From Thermomucor indicae-seudaticae (taxonomy: Eukaryota; Mucoromycota; Mucoromycetes; Mucorales; Lichtheimiaceae): a DNA stretch of 64,000 bases. The translations under genes and the position numbers were made by a program. Where the stretch lies: contig JSYX01000044.1 of the NCBI GenBank assembly GCA_000787465.1, positions 39,984 through 103,983 of the forward strand, written 5' to 3'. The notes beneath the pieces are model-generated. The model saw only the letters and a list, made by a program, of their open reading frames with translations. It was not told the origin of the DNA and made no database searches. Positions within the stretch are counted from its first letter, which is position 1; every line of letters begins with the position of its first letter. Below, piece after piece: positions 24,834 to 36,616 of the stretch.

Positions 24834-25780
24834 TTAGACGAGGTCGGCCTGTCCGAACGCTTTTGCGATAATAGTAATAATAATGTTGAGCCGAGGAATA
24901 GCTTCGTCCGATGGATCTTTGCTGTTGCGAAGTTGAATGCATTTTCTAGCGATATCTCGAAGAACGGACGTCGTGTCTCCGGTCATGACAGGATCCAGAT
25001 AAAGTAGTAGAGTAAATAGCCATAAGGCCTAAACGTGTGTATATAAATGAGCGCGGGCAAACCCTGTTGTATGCTTACTTACTTCTGTTCTCGTCATTTC
25101 AGTGATCCAGTCTCTGTGATATTTCAACAGTGCTACAATAAAGTTCTAGCAAAAAAGACATGAGTCGTTATAAAGGATGACTGAGAATATAATCTATACA
25201 ATACCTGCGACAATGCGGTGACTTGGTCCAACTTTGAGAGCTCCAGTTCGCCCTTATAGCAATATGCGTACCAATCGTCTTTCAAAGTGCTTTTTTTAGG
25301 GTATGTTCGTTTGGATGGTTTCCTTTGTTCCTTGTTCTTTTGCATATACTGTTTTTTTATAAGTTGTAGAAAAAAAGAGAGATGATCCGTCCCCACTTGC
25401 CTGCTGATAGGACTTAAAGGATTCGCCAAACCGTGTAGCCCAGTCAGGATCTGGCAACACGTCTTGTCGCGACTCGGTATCTTGGAAAAACTGATATTGA
25501 GGCGGTAGCGATAGTGCACGTTGCTCCTTGGGAGGCGGTGCTACAGCGGTTTGAGCACAACTTTTAGCTTGTTGTCTAGTGTGAACCTATGAGTTTAAGC
25601 AAGCAAAAGACTAACTTTCTTTACTTACCGAACGAGTAAAAGATAATCTTCGCCACCGACAGGAATGCCATTCACCATGTCTGGCTTAGTTTTGCCAATG
25701 GGTAATGCGGCTTTACTAAGGGCTTCTTCTTCATCGTCTTGGTCGTCATGCCCCAATTGAGAGAAAATACGGTGGCTCAT
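24834..25780 (-). CDS. GEMIN2: GEMIN2-like SMN-complex subunit (SIP1/Brr1 family)
   Basis: Gemin2 binds SMN and holds the Sm protein ring during spliceosomal snRNP assembly. ATG 25780 gives MSHRIFSQLGHDD, then ALPIGKTKPD and the family-typical GGEDYLLLVR. Further exons encode the RQQAK block, DPDWATRFGESFKSYQQ, a basic linker ending in DDWYAYCYKGELE, FIVALLKYHRDWI, and the conserved C-terminus WLFTLLLYLDPVMTGD, DIARKCIQLRN, LNIIITIIAKAFGQADL. Length is about 230 residues, short but within the family range. One intron (25349-25400) has a GC donor (CAG/GCAAGT). The call rests on the C-terminal pattern, which matches animal Gemin2 well. Confidence 0.85.
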
Positions 25781-26401
25781 GATCTTGCGCGGAAAGAGGA
25801 GAGAGTTGCAAATCAATTTTCCGTCCTAACCGATAACATTCACGCAAAAGTTTTATGGAAAATGAACAAAAACTATAAGATAGAGACTCTATTCTTAAGA
25901 GCTTTGGCTTGCTCTTTCCTTGGATAAGCTTCAACTGGCTACCATAATTTAGGCATCAGTGGCCGAAACTTGATATACAACAGCGCTCAATATTGTTCGA
26001 ACAGTAAACAAATGATACATCGCGGTGATAGATTGAATGAGCAGGCAAAAACCAGTATAAAGTCGTTATTCTAATGACGCGTCTGCGCTTATCAGCAACT
26101 TGACTATACGATCGGGCGTTCGGCAGGAACAGACGCGGAGTGAAAAGGCTAATTACGAGGTCCTTCCTTTCCGCTCTTTTACTCGCAAGCCATGGCTGAA
26201 AAGTCAAGCTTTTCAGCTAATGCAGGCACACAGCCTGCTGTCGTAGCAAAGGTGGTCGTCCTCTCGAGGGTTACGTTATTCCGCTTTCTCTCTGGTCTAA
26301 CGTGGAGTTTCGCGTAGTTTGGTGCCAAGCACGTCTCTTACGCACACACCATCTGCGCTTACAGTGAGTGTTAACTTTTAAAGAACATTCCGTTTAAATC
26401 G
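25781..26401. promoter_or_regulatory. Divergent intergenic region GEMIN2/CWH43
   Basis: 620 bp between the start codons of two divergent genes, so it should hold both promoters and 5' leaders. No specific site could be assigned. Confidence 0.4.
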
Positions 26402-29400
26402 ATGGCTTTTGCTAAGCGAGTGTATGTGTGTGTTCCCATAGGTGCATTTGTTCTGGCATTAGCTCTGGGATGTTATACACACTATTACAAAATCGTTCAA
26501 AACGAATACTTTGGGTATCCTCAGGTACGACCTTCTTCATCTCGTCCGCACATGGGCATGCAACGATCTGACGCGCATTCTAGGAATGGTTCCCGAGTGT
26601 GAGCGCCACGACCGGTGACCGATATCCAGCGCGAGCCATATTCCAGATTCTGATTGCATTAACTTCGGGACCTCGATTTGCGCTTGTGTTCTTGTGGTAC
26701 TTTTACACGACCCGGTCGGCGTATACGAGCAGTTCGCACGGCTTCGGTTTGTTCTTGCTGCTTGTGGGTATCGTGCGGACCGTGGCTTGTGGCGGTTGGG
26801 TGTATATTACGTCGACAGACGACCATTTCACGCACGATATTGCCATGGGTCTTTATCTGGTCTGTACGCTTCCCTGGCAGCTTGGTGTGATTTATACGAG
26901 TGGACGTAATAATGTACAAGCCTTGAAATGGCGTCGGTATCTGACCGCTGCTTTTTTCACTACTTTGCCACCCATGATCTATTACTTTTTGCAGCACAAG
27001 GTGCATAGGGTACCGGGAGGTAGTATCTTTTTGGTAATGGATACAGGAGGGAAGCTTTGCTAACATATGTGAAAAAAGCTTACACTACGTATGCGTTCTT
27101 TGAGTGGTCTTTGATCCTTTACGATGTGGCGTTCGATGCAGTCACTGCCCTCGATTTCCAGACCTTTGAACTCGCGCTTGTGGATGTCTCTGGTGGTCGT
27201 GCTACCTCTATACCGGTGACAAAAGAAGGGTATGCTACCAATGTCTAGAGATAGTGCCTTTCAAAAGCCACGATGTACCATGTTACGTCGGTTATAGTAA
27301 CATGTCTTCTTTTTCTCCTATTACTACTTTTCTGTTATGGTTCGGAATGATTAGCTCGGCTAAAGTAGGAAGGTAGGCTATCTATATCTTACGCGAGACA
27401 CAAACGGAAGACATTGGAATAATAATATGAGCTTCATAGTCCTGAAGATAGCATTTCGCCATCCTTTTTACGCATCTTGTCCAGCTTGCGAGGATTTGTT
27501 TCCGAGACCTATCTAGGTAAAATGAGTTATATGGAAATGACGAACGTTGTCCGATTTAATGACAAGTATGGATTAGCTTATCTATTTTGGTCCCAGTTGA
27601 CTTCACTGGCATTAGTCATCTGGTTAGTACAGTAATCGATGATATTCGCGTTTTATTGACAGGCAAGGAAATCGTCTAGGTACTTCCCATTGTGGCACAT
27701 GGGGATATCTGGCTATGAGGCATTCCTTTTGATTACGGTATCACCCATGGTTCTTGGTATCCGACCTCTTCGCCGAGTCATGGCCGATTACCGCGGCGTG
27801 TTTTTCCTCTTGTCGCTTGTTGGGTTGGCTTCATACCTGGTACAAGACCCAGTGACGCGTCTTACAATGACTGCAATCGGCTTGGGTATTAGCATGACGA
27901 CATGGATGGCAACGTGGTTTGAGGCGAAGACGCGTGTCGGTAGTCTGGAGCGGTCTATCTTGATCTGGGGCGTTGGTCTTCTGATGCACAACGTCGTCAA
28001 GATGGCTTGGTGGACAGAGAACCCTATCTGGCCGATCATGAACAGAAAAACCGGTGGCTGGAACGCGATTGGTATTGTCCTTGCCATTGTTGCTTCGATT
28101 GAGCTCCTTGTTCGTGACATGACAAACCGTGCTACTAGTGCCAGCTCTTCTTCCCCTGAGCAAGAGTTGGCAAACAACACTGGTGCTGGTTCGGTTGGTG
28201 GAAGAAGCAGCAGTTGGCTTATGGCTTCGTTTGGCTTTGGTTCAGTTCTCTTTGCTTTGCACTCTATGTACACAGATTCATCCACGATTATGCGTTGGAC
28301 AGTGGATGGCTATCCGAACTATGGACCAGAACCAATTCCTTGGGGAATTGTCACGATTGCGGCACTTGGACTGGGCCTTTTGATCTCCCCCATGCGCCGC
28401 TTGACGACGAGTCTTGCCTGGTATGCCGTTGGATGCGCTGCGTGCTCTGTCTTCTACGGTTTCCCGGCTTGGCACGGTTATTATGGCGGTCTTGTGCTTG
28501 GATTTTACCTGATGTCTATCATGCCCGCCACAATGCGAGCCATTACGACACATCCACCATTCAAGACATTGCTTACTGGATTCATGGTGTATAACGTGCT
28601 CTGCTTGGCCCATGTCTGGGTTGTTGCCTATGCATTCGTACCTGGTGGTGTGTATGCACGGGAACGGACCAACTGGGTCCTGGCTTCGGTGATGCTGCTT
28701 GTCGGCTGTGGAGTGTATAATGCTCGTAAGCAAGCTGCCTTGGATATCCAAATGAAAAAGATGGTGCAACTGCACATCATCAAGACGGCACGTTTCCTGA
28801 CGCGCGCGGCAGTTGCAGTCCTTTTGGTCTGTTCTGTATTGATTGCCGCAAACCGCTCTTTCTCTGCCGTCACACCCGCACCCTATCATCCTGCCGAAAA
28901 AGCTTTTACTGCTGGTATCTGGACAATTCATTTTGCATTAGACGATGACATGTGGGCAAGCGAAGTTCGAATGCGTGATGTTATCCGTGAACTTGAGTTG
29001 GATGTGCTTGGTAAGGAAGGAAACATGTTAGAAACTAATGACAAAAAGGGTGACTGAACCAAAATTTAGGTCTTTTGGAAACGGATACAATGAGAATTAT
29101 TATGGGCAACCGCGACTGGGCTCAATTTCTCGCCGAGGATTTGGGTTACTACGTAGACTATGTAAGTGAGCATCAAGATATGATGTATTTTCTCATCAAC
29201 TGACGCCAGAAAAACCTTATTAGGGTCCATCCACCATGAAGCATACTTGGGGTTGCCTTTTGCTGTCGAAATTCCCGATTCTGCGATCGAGCCATCACCT
29301 GTTACCGTCGCCAGTGGGCGAATTGGCGTGCGCGATCCATGCCACGCTCGATGTGTATGGGCAACCAGTCGACTTTATCGTCAGCCATAATGGTCAGGAA

Positions 29401-29835
29401 GAAGATCCCGAGGACAGACGGCTGCAGACGACGGAGTTGGCACGGATCATGCGCACGAGCCCCAACCCGTTTGTGTTCCTTGGCTACGTCGTTACCAAAC
29501 CCAAGCAGCCCTTGTATCACCTCCTTTTCGATGGCGGAGACATGAATGATATCGACCCCAGCGATTGGGACAGATGGTGCCAATACATTGGCTACCGTGG
29601 ATTGCGGCGTACTGGATATGCCCGTATTAGCCACGGACATATCACAGACACAGAAATCCAGACGGGCAAGTTCCAGGTTGTAGATGATCCAGGCCAGTTC
29701 TGGAAGGCGTCTTATGAAATGGTGCCGGAATCTGAAGTCGAGCCTGCGTTGAGGTATCCAAGCATGTTCCGTGGTGCTGGTGTACGAGGACATCGATACC
29801 ATGTCTTTAATGAGCCACGTTACTACATTCATTAA
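26402..29835 (+). CDS. CWH43: CWH43, GPI-anchor lipid remodelling protein (PGAP2/PGAP2IP plus EEP domain)
   Basis: Endoplasmic-reticulum membrane protein that installs ceramide on GPI anchors. The first exon has a membrane helix (VPIGAFVLALALGCY). A Frag1/PGAP2-like N-terminal part follows (RAIFQILIALTSGPRFALVF, GIVRTVACGGWVYITS), then the multi-pass PGAP2IP region (27690-29010; for example WHMGISGYEAFLLITVSP, LPLRRV-type loop, WMATWFEAKTRVGSLERSI, WWTENPIWPIMNR). The C-terminal endonuclease/exonuclease/phosphatase-fold domain carries LLETDTMRIIMGNRDWAQ, TWGCLLLSKFPI, VSHNGQEED, GYARISHGHITDTEIQTGKF. Order and content match yeast Cwh43 over its full length, so the gene appears intact. Several short introns interrupt the first 1.3 kb and the region near 29010-29230. 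Confidence 0.93.
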
Positions 29836-29976
29836 GCTAGCTGTAATTGTTTTCTTTGACCTACCATTATTAATCCTTTTTCTGTAAACCATCAACACCG
29901 TTTGCCCTTTTTGGTAACAAATTGTGTAGCGGTTGCAAAGTTATGACAGCACGAGGGTCATGCGGCCCGTGAGATG

Positions 29977-29986
29977 TATATAAATA
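29977..29986 (+). promoter_or_regulatory. TATA box upstream of the gene at 30035
   Basis: TATATAAATA lies about 49 bp upstream of the ATG at 30035, in a plain intergenic stretch 3' of CWH43. Distance and sequence fit a core promoter element; it was not tested. Confidence 0.45.
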
Positions 29987-30034
29987 ACGTTTGCCCAAAG
30001 TACAGCCACTGTTCCAAATGTTCTTCTCTCAATC

Positions 30035-31399
30035 ATGGTCAACAATTTGGACGATTTCGTGACGCATTACACACTTGCAAGCCATCCACGAAACAAGGAC
30101 ATTATCAATATCATTAACAAACGAACGGGCAAATTGGCCTATATAAAGATTCGGCACAAGGCAGCAGCCGATTTTTATTCTGTTAGTCTGGTCGATCCAA
30201 GCAAGTATATCTTGGCTATATTACATATTTGAGAGACGGTCAAATTGAACTTGCCTTTATCTATTTAGAAACCTTTGTTGCCCTTGCAGAGACAACGTCC
30301 AGCAGTGCAACAGCACGATTACGATCGATTGTGTTGAAAAGTAACAGCAGCAGGAAGGAGGACATCGAAATCATCTTTCGAGAAACGTCCAGGATCGGTT
30401 TCGAGTGGTGTTTCGAATGGGAAGGTGAAAAGTACCGATGGTACGTAATTAGGGGCGACCGCATTTGTTTCCTGGCAAGTAATTGTAATTTATGTCTAGG
30501 ATACGGCTGAGTCGACTTAGCAACTCGCTTGAATGCCGGTGTTCCCGAAAAAACGGTATGTAAGAAAGGGAAATAACCGTGCATGCATGCACGTTCCTTG
30601 TTAATCTGTTTTATGTACAGGCGGCGAAGTCTGTGTGGCACAGTATTTGCCTCGAGGAATCAAGAACGAATATTTCGGGTTGTTTTCGATTCTGGGATAC
30701 AACATGACACAAGACGATCGCTGTCGTCCCATCGAACTTGTACTATTCATGTGCTTGTTGACGTTGCTTGACAAGTTGGACGAAAGTGGATGGATGAAAT
30801 CGACGCTGATGATGAACAGCAAGAAAGAAAAGCTAAAGCAAGAACGAGAGAAGAATGATCAGTTGCTTCAGCAGATGCTCGAGAAAGATATGCGTCGATC
30901 TCAAAGGCAGATTGTCCACGAGGATCGTGTCAGGAGTGCTGGTAATAGTCCAGCAGCATCTCCCGTGCCAACACCTAGTACATCATCCAACAACGTTCTC
31001 CGTTCGGACTCCTTAACTGTCAAAAACGGACTTGGTATGATGCATAGTCTGGCCAACATGAAACACTTGGATGCCACTGCCACTTTACAATTGCCAACGG
31101 CCTATCACGATAATGATCAACCCAGATTAGAGCATCTCTTCTCGTCACCGCAAACAGCTACTACAAGTTATTATTATGCTTACACCAACCTTGTGCAACA
31201 ACACACGAACGCTCGGTCCTCTTCCGATACACGGCCGGCCCAGCTGCGTCGTCGCCTTTCAATGGGTGATTCACTCGTTCTACAGCAACAGCAAACAACA
31301 TATTATCGTCCTGTCCAAATGTATCAGCCCGTGATGGCGGCTTTTCCACAACGGTATCCTCCGTCAAGGGCAGAGTATTATTGGGTCTATCCCGAATAA
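30035..31399 (+). CDS. Hypothetical protein, possibly tubby-C-terminal-like
   Basis: Three or more exons. ATG 30035 gives VNNLDDFVTHYTLASHPRNK with alternating strand-like segments (GKLAYIKIRHK, FYSVSLVDP), then SIVLKSNSSRKEDIEIIFRE, FEWCFEWEGEKYRW, then CVAQYLPRGIKNEYFGLFSI. The short beta-strand pattern ending before a hydrophobic helix (ELVLFMCLLTLLDKL) resembles the tubby-C-like folds (LURP/DUF6593 type) common in fungi, but this is a fold guess. The last ~200 residues are disordered: a charged coiled-coil (KKEKLKQEREKNDQLLQQ), then S/T/P- and Q/Y-rich sequence ending YWVYPE. I see no signal peptide and no catalytic motif. Confidence 0.7.
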
Positions 31400-31620
31400 T
31401 CCTTTAAACACATATGCAATTGGTACCTTTTCAATGGCATTCTGTATGTAATTTAAGCATCGTCATATAAAAAGATGGCCAGAAAAAAAGCTCAGTATCT
31501 GTTTCTGTATAGCTCAGTGTTTCTCTATGTGTGGGTGTGTGTGAGTCTGTGGAGTAAGAAAAGCCACTCTCTTTTGAGCAGGAAGCTTCCCTGTTTCAGT
31601 AACAATTTTTTACAGTCAAT

Positions 31621-34139
31621 ATGGCTTCGGCATTGATTCGCAAGGCGGTACCTGAAGCCGACGATGCAATTGTCGAGTACATTGAAGGCTACCTTAACGG
31701 GGACGAATTCGAGTCCGAGGACGACATTACGGACTTTGTGAAGCCGCTTCTGCTGGATGCCGGAGGCGACGAATCGAGCATTGACTCGCTATGCCAGCAG
31801 TTGACGTCGATGGTTTCGGCCAAAAAGCGAAACAACAACAACGCAACAGCACCACGGACGAAAAAGCTTGAGCAGGCCATTACGATCGGCAACCAGGCTG
31901 CGCTGTCGGCGACCGTCAAACTGAGCAGCACCAATGTCGAACTGGATCATGTTTCGGGCCGTCGCGTGCAGTCGCAAGTGGACCCTGAGAAGCTTCGCAA
32001 GGCGGAAGCCAAGATTGCGAGCAAACTCGCCAAGCGACAACAAAAAACGAACCTCAAGATCGAATACGAGGCGTCCAAACTGATTAGCGAGCAGAAGGCG
32101 TTGCAGGAAGAATACAAGCTCTACAACCCGATCCTGGATTATACATCGACCAAGGGCAAATCCAAAGATATCAAGATTGAGAACTTTGATATCTCGTTTG
32201 CCGGGAAGCGGATCTTGACGGACGCGAGCTTGACGCTGGCGTTTGGAAGACGGTATGGCGTCGTGGGCAAGAACGGTATCGGCAAGTCCACGTTGTTACG
32301 GTCGATTGCGCGTCGTGAGATCAATGTGCCGCATCATATTTCGGTCCTATATGTTGAGCAAGAGGTAGAACCATCATGCTCACTTGCAGTGGGCTAGTGC
32401 GGAAGGGCTCATTGATGTCTACATGTAGGTAATAGGCGACGACACGCCGGCCATCGAAATGGTCCTGAGAGCAGACGTCTGGAGAGAACACTTGCTGGAA
32501 AAAGAGCGAGACTTGTCAGAACGCATTAATGAAATCGATAAGCAACTCGGCCAGCCACCAGAATCGTTATCCGAAGACGAAAGGAATAAGCTTAATGCGC
32601 AAAAGGACAAATTGAGCGTTGAACTCAAGGAGGTCTTTGCAAAGCTAGAGGAGATTGAAAGCGACAAGGCAGAAGCCAAGTAAGTTATCGCTGCCATTTA
32701 ACACATATACTGGAATGATATGTTGACTGGCTGGGATATAGAGCAGCTGCCATTCTTTCAGGTCTGGGATTCCCGGCCGAAGACCAGAAACGGCCTACAA
32801 AGACGTTTTCAGGTGGTTGGCGTATGCGTATTTCACTCGCTCGTGCTCTATTTTGTAAACCCGATGTCTTAATGCTTGATGAACCGGATAACATGCTTGA
32901 TGTATGTAAGATAAATATTTATTGGTATGGTATAATAATACTAAACCCGCGGTTTTCTAGATACCCGCCATTGTATGGCTTGAAAATTATTTACAGTCTT
33001 GGCCAAACACCTTGCTGGTTGTATCTCACGACCGAGGCAAGTTCAGCATGGGCTGTGGAGAATGGCTAATACAGTACTGACTGACTGACTGACTGACTGA
33101 CTTGACGTTTAATAATAGAATTTTTGGATGAAGTTACTACCGATATTTTGTATATGCATTCTGAAAAATTAGATTACTACAAGGGTAACTTTAGCCAGTT
33201 CTATGCCACAAAGGAAGAACGACGCAAAGCACAGCAGCGTGAATACGAAGCACAAATGGAATACCGCAAGCATCTACAAGAGTTTATTGATCGATGGCGA
33301 TACAATGCCAAGCGCGCGCCACAGGCGCAGTCGCGACTCAAAATCCTGGAGAAGTTACCTGTGCTGGAACCGCCTGAAGACGAAAAGGTGGTGACGTTCC
33401 AATTCCCTGATCCTGACCCGATATCGCCACCTATTCTCCAGATGAACGATGTCAGTTTTGGCTACGACCCTAAAAAGCGAACGATCCTTCGGGACATCAA
33501 TATCGATTTGCGAATGGATTCACGGATAGCGGTGGTGGGACCGAACGGGGCCGGTAAATCGACGATGCTCAAGCTCTTGACGGAGCAAGTGCAGCCGAAT
33601 TCGGGCCAAGTGCACCGCAACGGACGGCTGAGGATTGCGTATTTCACGCAGCATCACATTGATCAGCTGGATCTGACGAAATCGGCGGTGGCCTTTATGG
33701 CAGAGAAGTTCCCTGGCAAAACCGAAGAAGAATACCGACGGCACCTGGGATCGTTTGGTATCACGGGAATGGTTGGATTGCAGGTGATGAAGACGCTTTC
33801 GGGAGGACAAAAGTCAAGAGTTGCGTTTGCGTGCTTGAGTTTAGAGCGTCCGCACATACTTGTTCTGGATGAACCGACGAACCATTTGGATATGGAATCG
33901 ATTGATGCCTTACAGAATGCTCTGGAGCGGTTCAAGGGAGGTGTGATTACCGTCTCGCACGATGAACGGTTTATTGATAGCGTGTGCAATGAGATTTGGG
34001 TATGTGAAGGTGGAGTGCTAAAGAAGTTTTCTGGGACGATCAAGGATTACAAGGTAAACTTTTTGAAGGGAAGGGGAGAAGAAAAGAAAGCTAACAAGTT
34101 GTTGCCGTAGCAAGTGGTATGTCCAAAAGACCGCCCATA
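31621..34139 (+). CDS. GCN20: GCN20/ABCF3-type ABC-F ATPase
   Basis: Soluble twin-ATPase that works with GCN1 on ribosomes to activate GCN2 during amino-acid starvation. The N-terminal ~200 residues are the GCN20/ABCF3-specific region (starts [20 protein letters not shown]). First ABC domain: Walker [10 protein letters not shown], signature [12 protein letters not shown], Walker [12 protein letters not shown]. Linker: a charged helical pair ([15 protein letters not shown]). Second ABC domain: Walker [10 protein letters not shown], signature [23 protein letters not shown], switch histidine TVSHDERF. Several introns; one (33037-33118) has a GC donor and contains a (CTGA)n run. The last junction is uncertain: the frame can end at 34110, or splice at 34054 to add QVVCPKDRP and stop at 34139. 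The first D-loop reads EPDNMLD where T or S is usual after EP. Confidence 0.93.
33076..33102 (+). repeat. (CTGA)n microsatellite inside a GCN20 intron
   Basis: About six and a half perfect ACTG/CTGA units lie in the middle of the GC-AG intron 33037-33118. Confidence 0.9.
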
Positions 34140-34157
34140 GACACACTATATACATAC

Positions 34158-34163
34158 AATAAA
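34158..34163 (+). terminator. Poly(A) signal of GCN20
   Basis: AATAAA lies 19 bp downstream of the distal GCN20 stop and just before the end of the convergent IF1 gene, so the two transcripts probably overlap at their 3' ends. Confidence 0.5.
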
Positions 34164-34169
34164 AGAAAA

Positions 34170-34493
34170 CTACTGCTGCTGTTTCCCAGTAATGCTGTCC
34201 AATTCTTTCTTGAGGGCGTCTGTCGCCTTTTTCTGTTCCTCAATGGCTGCTTTGAGTGCCTTCAATTTGTCAGCTTCCTGATTTCGACAATCAGCACAAT
34301 TATCTGTTTGGATCTAAGCAAATGAATCGAGACTTACAGCTTGTCGAGCCCACCTGTTTTCGGCAGCCTTTTCCTTTTCGCCAAAATCCTTGGAGTCGGC
34401 TGTTGCGCCTTCAGTGCGACCATGTATACCAGCTCGTTGCATTCTTCTGTTCTTGAGGCTGTTACGAATGAAGAAGCGAGTCGTACAAAGCAT
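34170..34493 (-). CDS. INH1: Mitochondrial F1F0-ATPase inhibitor (IF1)
   Basis: Small inhibitor that blocks reverse ATP hydrolysis by F1 when the membrane potential collapses. Two exons, 34493-34338 and 34277-34170, about 88 residues. ATG 34493 gives a basic matrix-targeting presequence (MLCTTRFFIRNSLKNRR). The inhibitory region TEGATADSKDFGEKEKAAEN has the family-typical glycine-rich turn and EKEKAAEN helix start, followed by a coiled-coil tail (LKALKAAIEEQKKATDALKK) ending GKQQQ. Length and order match fungal IF1. It is convergent with GCN20 (30-bp gap) and lies just downstream of VMA5. Confidence 0.9.
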
Positions 34494-34701
34494 TTTCACA
34501 AAAGCCAAATGCAATCAATGCGAAAGTCAAAAGAAACAAAGTCGACTTGTCAGTAACGCGCGTTGTTTCACTTTATGTCTTTCTGCATAAACCAACCCCT
34601 GTTAAAGTGAGAGAGGTGCAGTTTCGCATTAAACTGTCAGTGACTGATAAAGCAGTCCTCTGAACTGAAATTGCGTTCATTTTATTGGTTACACGGTATC
34701 C

Positions 34702-36367
34702 ATCATTGACGATCAGGATCAAAGTGCAGTTCAAACTGAACATAAGGTCGATAACTGCTATCGTCGTTCATTGTCTGGAGATCATGGTCCAGAATTTCTT
34801 CATGATGATCGTGGCTCTTTTTCAAAGCCTGACCGTGAACGCCTCCCAATCGTCCATACTGGGCCACCAATACGGCATCCACCTTTTCTTCATACTTTGG
34901 TTTGGGCTACATGTATAAAGAAGAATGAGAGGACCGTTTTTATAGGCAAAGATAATGTAGACTTACAGCAATGGATACGGCAGTAAAGTCAGGAGGCAAA
35001 CCATACCGCAACACAGACTCCACAAAGACACGCAATGCCTTGAGATGAACCCAAGCAGAAAACACTTCACCGAAATTCGTTCTTGCCAATCGAAATAGTT
35101 CCATCTGTTGCTCCTTTTCTGTAGCCGCAGCCTCCTCCAGCTCTTTCTTCTGTTGTTGAAGCGCGTCTTCGTCGTACTTGAAGTCGCGAACAATGAAGCT
35201 TTGCCACCTGGTGAGTCCCTTTGTTCGTTTCCTTCTTTCTTTTGTTCATCACTTACCGCTCTTCTCTGGCTTTTTGCGAAAATTCGTCCACGACGCGCTT
35301 GAACAAGGTCACGGAAAACAAGCCGTATTCGTCATCTTCCGCGATTTTTCTAAATATTCCACGTTGTTACAAGTCTTGCCAAGCAATAATAAATATCTCC
35401 AGGGGCACTTACACGGATGAACGTGGAACAACCATGGATGTTAGTGTTTCGTATCGGTTAAGCCATTGCTTGTACTGTGTTCTGTACGCTCGAGATATAT
35501 ATTGAGCAGGCTAATATAACCATGGCTGTCATAGATGATGTACCTTGGCACAGCAACAAACAGAGTGGTAAGGTATTCCGAGTTTAAAACGCAGTGTTCC
35601 TTCTTAACGATCCCATTCAGATTCTTGACAGACAAGTTGCCACTAATATGTATAGAGAGAGAGAGAGAGATTAGAAAGGCAGCCGGTTCATATATAAGCC
35701 GATATGTACGTTTGTCTTCGTTGCAATGCCTGTAACGCGTTTCTCGTTTGCGTATAAGTGTTGACTTTGGTCTTCATGATGTTATCGATGGATGTGACAT
35801 CCTAATCTTTCCTTACTAAGTATACCTTTATATGTAGTAGACTTCGTCCTTTTTTACCTGGTTCAACATGGCAGTTGTTTCCTGCAACGACTTGTCCGTT
35901 CTATACTTCATGCTATTCCACTGAAACGTACTGATATACTCCTCCACAGGTTCTATGTTTGTACACGTCAATCAGTTCCAGTCTACTAAATCGAGATAAA
36001 GAAGAAGAAGAAACTTTACTGTCGTTCACCAGCATGTATTCTCTGACGTGACCATTCGTCTTGTCGCTCTTGATCAAGTTGGCCAAGATATCACTCAGCT
36101 TATTGACAGACTGTTCAAAAGCCGTGTCGTATTTCGCAATCTCGTCTGATAACAAGACCAATGCATCCAATGTGCCAATCTATATGCGTCATTTATTCAG
36201 TATACGCTGCGGATTGATATAGGATTCTCTATTTCTTGTCACCTTGCCTTGAATTCCGGCACATTGAACACAAATGTGTTGGCGTACTCGCCGAGCTTGC
36301 TCCGAATATTAAGAAACGTGTTCTGCTTGTTTCCGAGTGCAGGCACTGAAACAAAAAGGTACTTCAT
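34702..36367 (-). CDS. VMA5: V-type ATPase V1 subunit C (VMA5)
   Basis: Peripheral-stalk subunit C that links V1 and V0 and controls reversible disassembly of the vacuolar proton pump. ATG 36367 gives [17 protein letters not shown]. Then come [106 protein letters not shown] and a C-terminus ending [18 protein letters not shown]. This order is that of full-length subunit C. Many short introns; the first after VPEFK (36180-36247) has a GC donor. A (GA)n run at 35653-35670 lies in an intron. It is transcribed toward IF1 with 208 bp between them. Confidence 0.92.
35653..35670 (+). repeat. (AG)n microsatellite
   Basis: Nine AG units within an intron of VMA5. Confidence 0.85.
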
Positions 36368-36616
36368 TGGCGTCGGGATAATGGAAGAGAGAAAGGGGGT
36401 GGGGTAGCACGATGACGTGACTCCCTCTCTTACTGTCCTCCCCCTCAGCTGTTTCAACTGATACGCCCCGTATATGTTCCTAGCAACAATAACAATAATA
36501 ATACCTGCATAATTTATTGATGAGATTATAGAGAGAGAAACAACAGAGAAAGAGAAAGCTAAAATGTAAAGGGGATGGGGATGTTAATTATAGTATGCTG
36601 TAGAAGAGTGAGAAGA

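Noticed and set aside
33076..33102. (CTGA)n as a possible CRISPR or binding array
   Set aside because: A simple microsatellite in an intron; no spacers.
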